Shown one piece after another: positions 19,916-29,366 of a stretch of DNA of 64,000 nucleotides; within the stretch, counting starts at the first letter, position 1, and each line of letters opens with the position of its first letter. The translations under genes were made by a program, and so were the position numbers. The stretch is taken from NCBI RefSeq assembly GCF_040361275.1, contig NZ_APNH01000005.1, positions 363,482 through 427,481 of the forward strand. The letters are read 5' to 3'. The DNA is from Salinisphaera sp. T31B1. Lineage in GTDB: Bacteria; Pseudomonadota; Gammaproteobacteria; Nevskiales; Salinisphaeraceae. The notes under the pieces were generated by a model, which was not told the DNA's origin, made no database searches, and saw nothing but the letters and a program-made list of their open reading frames with translations.

Positions 19916-21187
19916 ATGAGTGATCGTATCCAGTCCATTCGCGGCATGAACGATGTCCTGCCGGCCGACAACGCCGCCTGGACCACGCTCGAACGCACCG
20001 CGGCGCGCGTGTTCGCCGCCTACGGCTACGAGCAGATCCGCTTGCCGATCATGGAGCGCACGGGCCTTTTCAAGCGGGCCGTGGGCGAAGTTACCGACAT
20101 CGTCGAGAAAGAGATGTATACCTTCGAGGACCGGGGCGGCGAGTCGCTGTCGCTGCGTCCCGAGGGCACGGCGGGCGCGGTACGCGCCGGTATCGAGCAC
20201 GGTCTGTTGCACAACGCCACCCAGCGACTGTGGTATGTCGGACCGATGTTCCGCTACGAGCGGCCGCAGAAAGGGCGCTATCGCCAGTTCCATCAGTTCG
20301 GCGTCGAGGCCTTCGGGCAGACCGGCCCGGACGTGGATATCGAACAGATCGCGCTGTCGTCGCGGCTGTTCGCGGCCCTGGGCGTGAGCGGCCTCCGTCT
20401 GGAGATCAACACGCTCGGCACCCCCGACGAGCGTGCCGAGTATCGCGATGCACTGCATGCCTACTTCAGTGCGCACACCGATACGCTGGATGCCGACAGT
20501 TTGCGCCGGCTCGACCGCAATCCGTTGCGGATTCTCGACAGCAAGAACCCCGACATGGCCGAGTTGATCGCGGCCGCACCCACGCTGCGCGAATATCTGG
20601 GCCAGGCCTCGAGCGCGCATTTCGATGCGCTGTGTGCCGGGCTCGAGGGTCTGGGCATCGAATACACCATCAATCCGCGGTTGGTACGCGGGCTGGATTA
20701 CTACACCCGTACCGTGTTCGAGTGGATCACCCGCGATCTGGGCGCTCAGGACGCGGTCTGCTCGGGCGGGCGGTTCGACGGCCTTGTCGAGCAGCTGGGC
20801 GGCAGCGCCACGCCGGCCATGGGCTTTGCCCTGGGCGTGGAGCGCGTCATCGCGCTCATGCAGGCCCAGGGTGTGGCGTTGGCCGACGTTGCGCCGCAGG
20901 TCTATCTCGTCTACAAGGGCGCAACCGCCGAGGCACGCGTGCCGGTGCTGGCCGAACGGCTGCGCGATGCGGTCCCGGATCTGCGACTGCGGGTGAATGC
21001 CGGCGGCGGCAGCCTGAAGTCGCAGTTCAAGCGGGCTGACAAGAGCGGGGCGCGGCTGGCGCTGGTGTTCGGCGACGACGAGGCCGCTGCCGATCAGATT
21101 CAGATCAAGCCGCTGACCGACCGGCGCCCGCAGGAAACCGTCGCGCTGGACAGCGCGGCCGAACGCATCGCGGCACTGCTGGCCTGA
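19916..21187 (+). CDS. hisS: Histidyl-tRNA synthetase
   Basis: Charges tRNA-His. It is 423 aa, normal length. Class II motifs are seen: [17 protein letters not shown], motif 2 around SLRPEGTAG and [19 protein letters not shown], the His-specific [12 protein letters not shown], and motif 3 [15 protein letters not shown] with GFALGVERV. The C-terminal anticodon-binding domain ends the protein. It lies 14 bases after rodZ in the same operon. Confidence 0.98.
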   Translation: MSDRIQSIRGMNDVLPADNAAWTTLERTAARVFAAYGYEQIRLPIMERTGLFKRAVGEVTDIVEKEMYTFEDRGGESLSLRPEGTAGAVRAGIEHGLLHNATQRLWYVGPMFRYERPQKGRYRQFHQFGVEAFGQTGPDVDIEQIALSSRLFAALGVSGLRLEINTLGTPDERAEYRDALHAYFSAHTDTLDADSLRRLDRNPLRILDSKNPDMAELIAAAPTLREYLGQASSAHFDALCAGLEGLGIEYTINPRLVRGLDYYTRTVFEWITRDLGAQDAVCSGGRFDGLVEQLGGSATPAMGFALGVERVIALMQAQGVALADVAPQVYLVYKGATAEARVPVLAERLRDAVPDLRLRVNAGGGSLKSQFKRADKSGARLALVFGDDEAAADQIQIKPLTDRRPQETVALDSAAERIAALLA

Positions 21188-21264
21188 TGGCGCTGCAACC
21201 CTGGCCGTATCACGCGGTCTGATTCGATTCACGATACCGTCCGATAACAACGTAAAGACAACGC

Positions 21265-21942
21265 ATGGCCGAATTCGACGACAACGAAGAACTCACCCGC
21301 TTCAAGCATTGGTGGTCCGGCAACGGTGCCGCCGTGGTGATCGGCCTGGCGATCGGTATCGTCGTGATCCTCGGCTGGCAGGGCTGGCGCTGGTACCAGA
21401 ACAACCAGGCGATGAGCGCAGCCAATATCTACCAGCAGGTCGAACGCGGCGTGGCCAGCGGCCAGGTCAACGACACGGTCGTCAAGATCGTCGGCCAGCT
21501 GCAGGACGACTATTCCGGCACGCCGTATGCCGCCGACGCCTCGATGCGCCTGGCCGGCTACTACGTCCAGCAGAAAGACTACGACAAGGCCCGCGAGCAG
21601 CTCGACTGGGCCATGAACAACGCCTCGCGCGAGGGTATTCGGAACATCGCGCGCGTTCGTGCGGCGCGCCTGGCGTGGACGCAGGGCAACGCCGACGCCG
21701 CGCTCAAGCTGCTCGATGCCGATCATCCCGAGAGCTTCGACGCGCTGTATGCCGAACTGGCCGGCGACATTCATGCCGAGCAGGGCGATCGCGAGGCCGC
21801 CTACAAGGCCTACCAGGTCGCACTGGAAAGCCTGCCGCCGGACACGCCGCGCCAGCCGCTGGAAACCAAGCTGGCCGACAACGCACCGGCCGATTCGGCC
21901 GAGGCACCCGCCGACGATTCCAAGAGCGCTGCCGCATCATGA
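21265..21942 (+). CDS. yfgM: YfgM family protein, ancillary SecYEG translocon subunit
   Basis: Inner-membrane protein that links the Sec translocon with periplasmic chaperones. It is 225 aa: a cytoplasmic N-terminus (DDNEELTRFKHWW), one transmembrane helix (about 21-39), then a periplasmic TPR-like domain (DUF2133) and an Ala/Asp-rich tail. It lies between hisS and bamB as in E. coli and overlaps bamB by 4 bases. Confidence 0.93.
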   Translation: MAEFDDNEELTRFKHWWSGNGAAVVIGLAIGIVVILGWQGWRWYQNNQAMSAANIYQQVERGVASGQVNDTVVKIVGQLQDDYSGTPYAADASMRLAGYYVQQKDYDKAREQLDWAMNNASREGIRNIARVRAARLAWTQGNADAALKLLDADHPESFDALYAELAGDIHAEQGDREAAYKAYQVALESLPPDTPRQPLETKLADNAPADSAEAPADDSKSAAAS

Positions 21943-23111
21943 GTACCCGTCGCACGATTCCGATCCTTGCCGGCACGATCGCCGCGGCCAGTTTCCTGCT
22001 CGCCGGTTGCGGCGGCGGGGCGGCGGTATCCGAGCCCACGCCGCTGACCGAACTCAAGGCGCCGGCCTATCGTATGGAAACGCTGTGGCGGACCGACGGC
22101 GGCGATGGCGCGGGGGAGTATGTCAGCGGTTTCAAGCCGGCGGTGGAAGGCAACCGCGTGTACGTCGCCAACCGCGACGGCTATGTGGTCGCGCTGAACC
22201 TGAGCAACGGTAAACGCATCTGGCGCTCGCGGACCGGTGACCGGCTGATCGCCGGCCCGGCGGTGGCCGGCGACAAGCTGTTACTGGGCACCCGCGACGG
22301 CCAGATCGTGGCGCTGGACGTGGCCTCCGGCGAACGCGCCTGGACCACGGAGCTGTCCAGCGAAGTGATTTCCGCGCCGGCGTCATCGGCCGATCTCGCG
22401 GTGGCCCGCACGCTGGACGGGCGACTGGTCGCGCTGGATCTGGCCACCGGCGATCGTCGCTGGACGATCGAACGCAGCGTGCCCACGTTGACCATGCGCG
22501 GCACGTCCTCGCCGGTAATCAACGGCAACATGGTGTATGCCGGTCTGGACAACGGCAAGGTCATCGCGCTCGATCTGGCCACCGGCGAACAGCGGTGGGA
22601 GCAGGTCGTGGCGCTGCCGTCGGGCCGCTCCGAACTGGATCGCATCGTTGACGTGGACGCTGACCCGCTCGTGCTCGACAACGAGCTCTATGCGGTGAGC
22701 GTGGGCGGCGAAATGGCGTCGCTGTCGCTCACCTCGGGGCGTACGCGCTGGCAGCAGCAGATCGCTGCGGAAAGCGGCCTGGCCGCCGACGACAACAGCA
22801 TCTATACCGCCGACATGGACGGCGATGTCTGGGCGATCAATCGGATTACCGGCAACAAGCGCTGGGAACAGGAAGCACTCAAGTACCGCAAGGTGTCGGC
22901 ACCCGCCGTGTTCGACGGCGATGTCCTGGTCGGCGACTATGACGGCTACGTCCACTGGCTGTCGGCCGACGACGGCAGTGTGATCGCGCGCGGACGCCCG
23001 TTCGACGAGGCGATCCGCAGCCGCCCGGTGGTTGCCGGCGACCGCGCTATCGTGCTGGGCGCCGACGGCGAGATCGCAGCGGTGCGTTTTTCACCGACGC
23101 GCGCCGACTAG
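21939..23111 (+). CDS. bamB: Outer-membrane protein assembly factor BamB
   Basis: Lipoprotein of the BAM complex that helps insert beta-barrel proteins. ATG 21939 (overlapping the yfgM stop) gives 390 aa with a lipobox at C24 (FLLAGC). An eight-bladed PQQ-type beta-propeller follows; repeats such as VALNLSNGKRIWRS, VALDVASGERAWTT and IALDLATGEQRWEQ recur every 40 residues or so. Length matches the family. It is followed 20 bases later by der. Confidence 0.95.
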   Translation: MSTRRTIPILAGTIAAASFLLAGCGGGAAVSEPTPLTELKAPAYRMETLWRTDGGDGAGEYVSGFKPAVEGNRVYVANRDGYVVALNLSNGKRIWRSRTGDRLIAGPAVAGDKLLLGTRDGQIVALDVASGERAWTTELSSEVISAPASSADLAVARTLDGRLVALDLATGDRRWTIERSVPTLTMRGTSSPVINGNMVYAGLDNGKVIALDLATGEQRWEQVVALPSGRSELDRIVDVDADPLVLDNELYAVSVGGEMASLSLTSGRTRWQQQIAAESGLAADDNSIYTADMDGDVWAINRITGNKRWEQEALKYRKVSAPAVFDGDVLVGDYDGYVHWLSADDGSVIARGRPFDEAIRSRPVVAGDRAIVLGADGEIAAVRFSPTRAD

Positions 23112-23131
23112 CACGGCCCCAGGCGCTCATC

Positions 23132-24496
23132 ATGGAATCTGTCGGCCAGCCGTTGCCGGTCCTCGCCCTTGTCGGGCGACCGAACGTGGGCAAGTCCACG
23201 CTGTTCAACCGGCTCACGCGTACGCGCGATGCACTGGTCGCCGACCAGCCCGGCGTCACTCGCGACCGCCACTACGGGTTCGCGGCCCACGAGGGCCAGC
23301 GGTATATCGTCATCGATACCGGCGGCATCGGCCAGGACGACGAAGATATCGATGCCCAGGCCATGGCCCAGACCCAGGCGGCCCTGACCGAGGCGGATGT
23401 CGTGCTCATGGTCACCGATGCACGCCAGGGCCTGCTCGCCGGCGACGAGATCATCGCCGAACAGCTGCGCCGCCTGACTCAACCGGTCCACGTGGTCGTC
23501 AACAAGAGCGAAGGCCAGGTCGGCGTACAGGCCACCGCCGAGTTTCATGCGCTTGCACTGGGCGACCCCTGGGCGATTTCGGCCAGTCACGGTGACCGCA
23601 TCTCGTTATTGCTCGAGCATGTGTTCGCCAACCTGCCGGCGCCGCGAGCGCAGGTCGGTGCGTATCCGGCCGATGCAATACGTCTGGCGCTGCTGGGCCG
23701 GCCCAACGCGGGCAAGTCGACGCTGGTCAACCGCCTGGTGGGGGAGACGCGGATGCTCACCCAGGATGCGCCCGGCACCACGCGCGATGCCGTGGCCAGC
23801 GAATTCCGCTTCGACGACCGCCCCTATGTGATCGTCGACACGGCCGGTATCCGGCGCCGTACCCGTATTGACGATACGCTGGAAAAAGTCAGCGTGGTCA
23901 AGGCTATGCAGGCCGCCGAGGCCGCCCAGGTCGTGATCATCATGCTGGATGCGGCCAGCGGTCTGTCGGCCCAGGATATCCGCCTGCTCAGCCTGGCGGT
24001 CGAGCGTGGCCGGGCAACTGTGATAGCGGTCAACAAGTGGGATGGGTTGTCGGCCAAACAGCGCGAGAAACTGCACGCGGAGCTGGTCGAGCGCATCGGC
24101 GCCTTCGACTTTCTGCCGCTGTTGTTCATTTCCGCGCTGCACGGCTCCGGACTGCGCGAACTGCTGGACGCGGTCCAGGCGTCGCACCGGGCGGCCTACG
24201 CCGAACTCAATACATCACAGCTGTCGCGTACGCTGGAAGACGCCGTGGAGGCGCACGCGCCGCCCGCGATCCACGGCCGGCGCATCAAGCTGCGTTTCGC
24301 TCATCAGGGCGGGCGCAACCCGCCGACCATCGTCATCCACGGCAACCAGACGCAGCGGCTGAGCGACGAGTACAAGCGTTTTCTCATGCGCCGCTTCCGT
24401 GAGAAGTTCAATCTGTTCGGGACACCGATCCACCTTGTGTTCAAGAACAGCGACAACCCCTACGCCGGGCGCAGCACCAAACGCAAGCGCTCCTGA
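23132..24496 (+). CDS. der: Ribosome-associated GTPase Der (EngA)
   Basis: Essential GTPase for 50S subunit assembly. It is 454 aa with two consecutive G domains, GRPNVGKSTLFN (about residues 14-25) and GRPNAGKSTLVN (about 190-201), each with DxxG (DTGGIG, DTAGIR) and NKxD-type motifs (NKSE, NKWD). The first G4 motif reads NKSE. A C-terminal KH-like domain ends with SDNPYAGRSTKRKRS. It closes the hisS-yfgM-bamB-der operon. Confidence 0.98.
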   Translation: MESVGQPLPVLALVGRPNVGKSTLFNRLTRTRDALVADQPGVTRDRHYGFAAHEGQRYIVIDTGGIGQDDEDIDAQAMAQTQAALTEADVVLMVTDARQGLLAGDEIIAEQLRRLTQPVHVVVNKSEGQVGVQATAEFHALALGDPWAISASHGDRISLLLEHVFANLPAPRAQVGAYPADAIRLALLGRPNAGKSTLVNRLVGETRMLTQDAPGTTRDAVASEFRFDDRPYVIVDTAGIRRRTRIDDTLEKVSVVKAMQAAEAAQVVIIMLDAASGLSAQDIRLLSLAVERGRATVIAVNKWDGLSAKQREKLHAELVERIGAFDFLPLLFISALHGSGLRELLDAVQASHRAAYAELNTSQLSRTLEDAVEAHAPPAIHGRRIKLRFAHQGGRNPPTIVIHGNQTQRLSDEYKRFLMRRFREKFNLFGTPIHLVFKNSDNPYAGRSTKRKRS

Positions 24497-25030
24497 GTAC
24501 GGCTGGCGCCGCTGCATGCACGGGTGGCCTGCCGTCAGCTCTCTTCGCTGCGGGCGGCGCTCTGCCGGCCCGGTTCGTTCATGCCTCGCGAAGCGCAGCA
24601 CAACGGCTTCATGCAAGCACGGCGACCGGCGACGGCGCGCGAGGCGCTGGCCAACCGAGCCGCCACGGACCGTGGCCTGGGCACGGTGTGGGTGCCTCGC
24701 CATGCCATCGGGCCATCCATTGCAGCCGAGCGGTCGCTAAGAACGGGCCTCGAAAACGGTTCGTGCCGGGTTCGGTCCGAGTAATGGTTGATTTCCTACA
24801 CCGTAGCCGCCGACGTCGCTGCTGCGTCGTGTGTCCGAACAAACGATCGGCACCGATTCCCTGAGCGGCGCCTCGCCTGGTCGGCTGTTATCGTCGATGG
24901 GCGCCCGGCGAGAACGACAGGAGCGCCTGCTGGGTTCGGGGAAGGCGCATCGTGCCTTGTTGCCTGCGTGGGTGTGCCTGCGATCGTGGCTCTGCCGAGG
25001 GTGTGCCGAGCGGCGCATACGCCGCCCATG
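24497..25030. other. Intergenic region after der, no gene seen
   Basis: About 530 bases of GC-rich sequence between der and the convergent lipoprotein gene. Short open frames occur on both strands, but none has family-like content or a ribosome site. Nothing recognisable until the terminator at 25031. Confidence 0.5.
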
Positions 25031-25058
25031 AAAAAGCCCGCGTCATTCGACGCGGGCT
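25031..25058 (-). terminator. Strong rho-independent terminator, probably bidirectional
   Basis: AAAGCCCGCGTC (25031-25042) pairs perfectly with GACGCGGGCTTT (25047-25058) around a 4-base loop. On the minus strand it continues in a T run, so it should end the SH3 lipoprotein transcript; on the plus strand the TTTCT tail is weaker. Confidence 0.85.
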
Positions 25059-25111
25059 TTCTATTGACCAGCCGGGCAACGTCGCCCGCGGCTGGCGCTA
25101 TGGCCGACTGA

Positions 25112-26188
25112 CTATTTCTTGAGCAGGAAGTCAGCCACCCAGCCCTTGCGGTCATCGTCGAACTGCACGTAACTCCAGTCCTTTTCCTTTTTGAGGATCT
25201 TGACCGAGTCGCCTTCCTTGGCCTGGAAAAGCACCTTGGATTTCGTGGTCGATCCTTCGCGGATATTGACCGTGCTACCGCTGATCGTGGCCGACGGGTG
25301 GGTCGGCGCCGGCGGGGTCTTCGGCTTGGCGGCGGCAGCGCGCGCGGCTGCGGCGGCTGCTTCGGCCTCTGCCTTGGCCTGCGCTTCGGCCTCGGCCTCG
25401 GCTTTCTTCGCTGCGGCCAGCTTCGCACTACAGTCGGTGAAGGTGCGCTGGAACCAGTTGCACGATGTCGGGGCCGGGCTCGACGATCCGGCGCCCGGCT
25501 TGTACTTGTTGGCCGCTTCCTCGGTATAGGGTTCGGTATGGCCGTCTGCAAAGACCAGCACCGGGGCCATCTTCTGCGGAACGACTTCCAGCGGCGAAAT
25601 GGTGATCGCGCTGTCGTCGGCGTTGGGCATGCTCGTGGGCTGCTTGCCGTCGATATAGAACTGCCACAGTTCGACCTTCAGCGTGTCGCCGTTCTGCTGC
25701 CAGCCGACCACGATGCCGCTGTTGTTATAGACATAATGGAGCCGGCGGATCTGCATCCAGATCGTGGCGTCGTCCATGTTCTCGAACCGGCGCTGGCCTT
25801 CCTCGTACTCGAGCTGGGTCACGCCTTCGGCGGGCTGCCAGACCGGCGGCTGGCCGTCGTAGGTGATGCCCATGCTACCGGCAAAGCGCGATTCGCGGGG
25901 TTCGACGACGGCGCCACGACGGACATCGTTCCAGGTGAATACACGGCGCAGACCAGGGCCGGCCTCGATCTTGATCGGGCCGAACGGGGCATCGGCAACC
26001 AACTGGGTGTTGTCCGACAGCACGACTTCGTTGGTCTCGGGCACGGGCGGCCCGCCGTCCGGGATCGGCGGCGGCTCGGGCGTGACGAGCTTCGGCCCGA
26101 CGGCACAGCCGCTGGCCAGCAATACGATGACGCTCAGCGCGAGCAGCGGCAGGCGGCGCTGAACGGCCGCTTGGAAAACCTTGGTCAT
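25112..26188 (-). CDS. Lipoprotein with C-terminal bacterial SH3 domain
   Basis: ATG 26188 gives 358 aa with a lipobox at C28 (LLASGC), then a Pro-rich segment, a middle domain of unknown family (about 50-230), an Ala/Glu/Lys-rich, probably coiled-coil stretch (about 250-290) and a C-terminal SH3_3 domain (about 300-358) with the STVNIREGSTTKSKVL and GWVADFL patterns of YgiM/SH3b proteins. SH3b domains usually bind peptidoglycan peptides, so an envelope-bridging role is possible. It stands alone between der and xseA and has its own terminator. Confidence 0.75.
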   Translation of the reverse strand: MTKVFQAAVQRRLPLLALSVIVLLASGCAVGPKLVTPEPPPIPDGGPPVPETNEVVLSDNTQLVADAPFGPIKIEAGPGLRRVFTWNDVRRGAVVEPRESRFAGSMGITYDGQPPVWQPAEGVTQLEYEEGQRRFENMDDATIWMQIRRLHYVYNNSGIVVGWQQNGDTLKVELWQFYIDGKQPTSMPNADDSAITISPLEVVPQKMAPVLVFADGHTEPYTEEAANKYKPGAGSSSPAPTSCNWFQRTFTDCSAKLAAAKKAEAEAEAQAKAEAEAAAAAARAAAAKPKTPPAPTHPSATISGSTVNIREGSTTKSKVLFQAKEGDSVKILKKEKDWSYVQFDDDRKGWVADFLLKK

Positions 26189-26269
26189 GGTCGGTGACAA
26201 CCCCTGTCTATGGTGGATGGACCGGCGCCGCACTTGCCCTTCGAAAGCGCAGCGTCGTCCGACATCAGC

Positions 26270-27640
26270 TCACGTGCCATCGGGTCCGGTGACAGCGCGC
26301 ACGTCGCAGTCGAGCCGGCCGCGGGCCAGGTCGACCGATACACGGTCGCCCGATACCACGTTATCGGCCGCGCGCAGAATATTTCCATCCGCGTCGCGGG
26401 CGATAGCATAACCGCGTTCGAGTGTTTGTAGTGGACTCACGCCGTGCAGCGTACGTGCTGCGATGTTAAAACGTTGTTCACTTGAAGTCAGGCGCGAACG
26501 CATGGCGCTAACCATTCGGTTATAAAGAACTTTATTCGCTGTCGTCCCAGCGGCGACAGCGCCGGCGGGCGAGGCCTGGCGCAGCCGCCGCGTAAGCGCC
26601 GTCAAGCGCTGGTCGTCGCGCGCCAATCGCGCGCGCACGCCGCGCAGCAGCCGCTGTTCGGCCAGGTCCAGCCGCTGCATCGGCACTTCCAGCCGGCGCC
26701 GCGGGTGCTGGCGGACCAGACGTGTCTGCAAGGCCGCCAGGCGCTGCTCGGCGGCGGCCAGTCGGGCCGTCATACGTCCGCGCAGACGGGTCATCGCCAC
26801 CGGCAGCGCCTGGGCACGTGCAGCCAGGTCCGGGCAGACGAGCTCGGCGGCGGCCGTGGGTGTGGCTGCTCGGACGTCGGCGGCAAAGTCTGCGATGGTC
26901 ACGTCCACCTCGTGGCCGACACCGGCGACGACCGGCACGCGGCAGGCCACGATCGCCCGCGCGACGGCCTCGTCGTTGAAAGCCCATAGATCCTCGAGCG
27001 AGCCACCGCCGCGTACCAGCAACAGCACATCGCAATCGGCGCGTGCGCTGGCGCGTTGGAGGGCGGCCACGATCGCCGGCGGTGCGGCCTCGCCCTGAAC
27101 GGGCACCGGATAGACGCGCACCGAGCCGAGCGGATACCGCCGCGAGACCACGCTCAATACGTCGCGGATGGCCGCGCCGGTGGCCGAGGTGATCGCCCCG
27201 ATACGTGCCGGCGCGGCGGGCAGGGCGCGCTTGCGCTCGACGGCGAACAGACCTTCGGCGTCGAGCCGGGCCTTGAGCTGTTCGAAGGCCTGACGCAGCG
27301 CGCCGTCGCCGGCGGCTTCGACGTGTTCGACGATCAGCTGATAATCGCCGCGCGCGGGGTACAGGCTCACCCGCGCCCGCAGGCGGACACGGTCGCCGTC
27401 GTTCAGCGGGCCGCGGATCAGCCGCGCCCGGTTGCGGAACAGTGCACAGCGCACCTGGGCGCTGCCGTCCTTGAGGCTGAAATACATATGCCCGGAGCGC
27501 GGCCGGGCGAGGTTGGAGATCTCGCCTTCGACCCAGAGCAATCCGAAGCTGTGTTCGAGCAGCTCGCGCACCGCCCCGTTGAGTTCGCTGACCGAGAACA
27601 CGATACGGTCGGTCGAATCGGGGGCGGGGCGGTTGGGCAT
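26270..27640 (-). CDS. xseA: Exodeoxyribonuclease VII large subunit
   Basis: Catalytic subunit of the single-strand exonuclease ExoVII. It is 456 aa: an N-terminal OB-fold (FSVSELNGAVRELLEHSFGLLWVEGEISN), the catalytic core with ITSATGAAIRD, VLLLVRGGGSLEDLWAFND and GVGHEVDVTIADFAAD, then a long coiled-coil region and the C-terminal LERGYAIARDADG motif. It is divergent from guaB across a 150-base promoter region, the E. coli arrangement. xseB is not in the window. Confidence 0.96.
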   Translation of the reverse strand: MPNRPAPDSTDRIVFSVSELNGAVRELLEHSFGLLWVEGEISNLARPRSGHMYFSLKDGSAQVRCALFRNRARLIRGPLNDGDRVRLRARVSLYPARGDYQLIVEHVEAAGDGALRQAFEQLKARLDAEGLFAVERKRALPAAPARIGAITSATGAAIRDVLSVVSRRYPLGSVRVYPVPVQGEAAPPAIVAALQRASARADCDVLLLVRGGGSLEDLWAFNDEAVARAIVACRVPVVAGVGHEVDVTIADFAADVRAATPTAAAELVCPDLAARAQALPVAMTRLRGRMTARLAAAEQRLAALQTRLVRQHPRRRLEVPMQRLDLAEQRLLRGVRARLARDDQRLTALTRRLRQASPAGAVAAGTTANKVLYNRMVSAMRSRLTSSEQRFNIAARTLHGVSPLQTLERGYAIARDADGNILRAADNVVSGDRVSVDLARGRLDCDVRAVTGPDGT

Positions 27641-27689
27641 GAAACAGGGCTCGGGAACGCAGGACGGGCACGATCAGCGCGTGCGCGTG

Positions 27690-27718
27690 TATGAATGGAA
27701 CAGACGTTGCTTTATAAT
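27690..27718 (+). promoter_or_regulatory. Putative guaB promoter
   Basis: A perfect -10 box TATAAT lies at 27713-27718, 74 bases before the guaB ATG. The -35 region at about 27690 (TATGAA) is weak, so an activator or an extended element may help. This is the only good -10 in the xseA/guaB divergent region. Confidence 0.4.
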
Positions 27719-27792
27719 TCGCCGTCTTTGTGGCGGCTGTTTTTCGCAACCGGAAACCCCGTTGCGAAAGCCCGCCCACTGCTGGCGAGCCT

Positions 27793-29265
27793 ATGACTCT
27801 ACGAATCAGCGAGCAAGCCCTGACGTTCGACGACGTCCTGCTCCAGCCTGCCTATTCCGATGTACTGCCGCGCCACGTGGATCTGTCGACTCGGCTGACG
27901 CGTGGCATCACGCTCAACCTGCCGCTGGTCTCCGCGGCGATGGATACCGTCACCGAAGCCCGGCTGGCGATCGCCCTGGCCCAGGAAGGCGGAATCGGCA
28001 TCATCCACAAGTCGATGCCGGCCGAACGCCAGGCCCAGCACGTACGTACGGTCAAGAAATACGAATCCGGCGTGATCTCCGACCCGATCACCGTCGGCCC
28101 GGAAGCGACCATCCGCGAAGTGCTGGAGCTGACCCGTTCGCGCGGCATCTCCGGCGTGCCGGTGGTCGACAACGGTACGCCTATCGGCATCGTGACCAGC
28201 CGCGACCTGCGGTTCGAGACGCGCTTCGACGCCGCCGTGACCAGCGTCATGACGCCCAAGGAAAAACTCGTGACCGTGCGCGAAGGCGCCGATCGCGAAG
28301 AGATCCTCGGCCTGTTCCATCATCATCGGATCGAGAAGGTGCTGGTCGTCAACGACGACTTCGACCTGCGCGGCATGATCACGGTCAAGGATATCCAGAA
28401 GTCGTCGGATTTCCCCAACGCCTGTAAGGACGCCAACGGCAGCCTGCGGGTGGGCGCGGCCGTGGGCCCCGGCCCGGAAACCTTCGCCCGGGTGGCCGCC
28501 CTCGTCGAAGCCGGCGTGGACGTGGTGGTGGTCGACACCGCCCACGGCCATTCCTCCGGCGTCCTCGACACGGTCGCCCAGTTGAAGAAACGGTTTCCCG
28601 AACTGCAGCTGATCGGCGGCAATGTCGGTACCGCCGAAGGCGCGCGAGCGCTGGTCGAGGCCGGTGTAGACGCGGTCAAGGTGGGTATCGGCCCGGGCTC
28701 GATCTGTACGACCCGTATCGTGGCCGGCATCGGCGTGCCGCAGATCTCGGCGGTGGCCAACGTCGTCGCCGGCATCGCCGACACCGATGTCCCGGTCATT
28801 GCCGATGGCGGTATCCGCTATTCGGGGGACCTGGCCAAGGCGCTGGTGGCCGGGGCCCACGCGGTGATGATCGGCGGCATGTTCGCCGGCACCGAAGAAG
28901 CCCCCGGCGATATCGAGCTGTTCCAGGGCCGCTCGTTCAAGGCCTATCGCGGCATGGGCTCGCTGGGTGCGATGAGCGGGGACTCCGGCTCCGCCGACCG
29001 CTATTTCCAGGATCCGTCCGAGGAGATTCAGAAACTCGTGCCCGAGGGCATCGAGGGCCGCGTGCCCTACAAGGGCCCGCTGGGCGGCATCGTGCATCAG
29101 CTGATCGGCGGGCTGCGCGCAGCCATGGGCTATACCGGCTGCCATAACATCACCGAAATGCGGACCCGGCCCACGTTCGTACAGATTACCTCCGCGGGCA
29201 TGAAGGAAAGCCATGTTCACGACGTGAACATCGTCAAGGAAGCGCCGAACTACCGCGTCGACTAG
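27793..29265 (+). CDS. guaB: IMP dehydrogenase
   Basis: Converts IMP to XMP with NAD+, the first committed step to GMP. ATG 27793 ([17 protein letters not shown]) gives 490 aa; an upstream ATG adds 21 residues with no family match. The TIM barrel is split by a CBS-domain pair (about 95-205). The catalytic loop [15 protein letters not shown] with the active-site Cys, the [10 protein letters not shown] phosphate region and [10 protein letters not shown] are present. It is upstream of guaA, though a terminator lies between them. Confidence 0.98.
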   Translation: MTLRISEQALTFDDVLLQPAYSDVLPRHVDLSTRLTRGITLNLPLVSAAMDTVTEARLAIALAQEGGIGIIHKSMPAERQAQHVRTVKKYESGVISDPITVGPEATIREVLELTRSRGISGVPVVDNGTPIGIVTSRDLRFETRFDAAVTSVMTPKEKLVTVREGADREEILGLFHHHRIEKVLVVNDDFDLRGMITVKDIQKSSDFPNACKDANGSLRVGAAVGPGPETFARVAALVEAGVDVVVVDTAHGHSSGVLDTVAQLKKRFPELQLIGGNVGTAEGARALVEAGVDAVKVGIGPGSICTTRIVAGIGVPQISAVANVVAGIADTDVPVIADGGIRYSGDLAKALVAGAHAVMIGGMFAGTEEAPGDIELFQGRSFKAYRGMGSLGAMSGDSGSADRYFQDPSEEIQKLVPEGIEGRVPYKGPLGGIVHQLIGGLRAAMGYTGCHNITEMRTRPTFVQITSAGMKESHVHDVNIVKEAPNYRVD

Positions 29266-29292
29266 GCCCGGCCTCGGGTCGCACGCACAACG

Positions 29293-29323
29293 GGCGCAGG
29301 TCGGTATCGGTCTGCGCCTTTTT
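29293..29323 (+). terminator. Rho-independent terminator between guaB and guaA
   Basis: GGCGCAG (29293-29299) pairs with CTGCGCC (29312-29318) around a 12-base loop, followed by TTTTT. It would reduce read-through from guaB into guaA, 44 bases before the guaA start, so guaA may have its own promoter or depend on partial read-through. Confidence 0.75.
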
Positions 29324-29366
29324 CGTTTCAAACCGTCCACGTATTCAACGCGAGCCAGGGAAACCG

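Noticed and set aside
27799..29340. Minus-strand open frame opposite guaB
   Set aside because: Mirror of guaB codon bias (GDR/HR-rich), no motif; guaB is complete.
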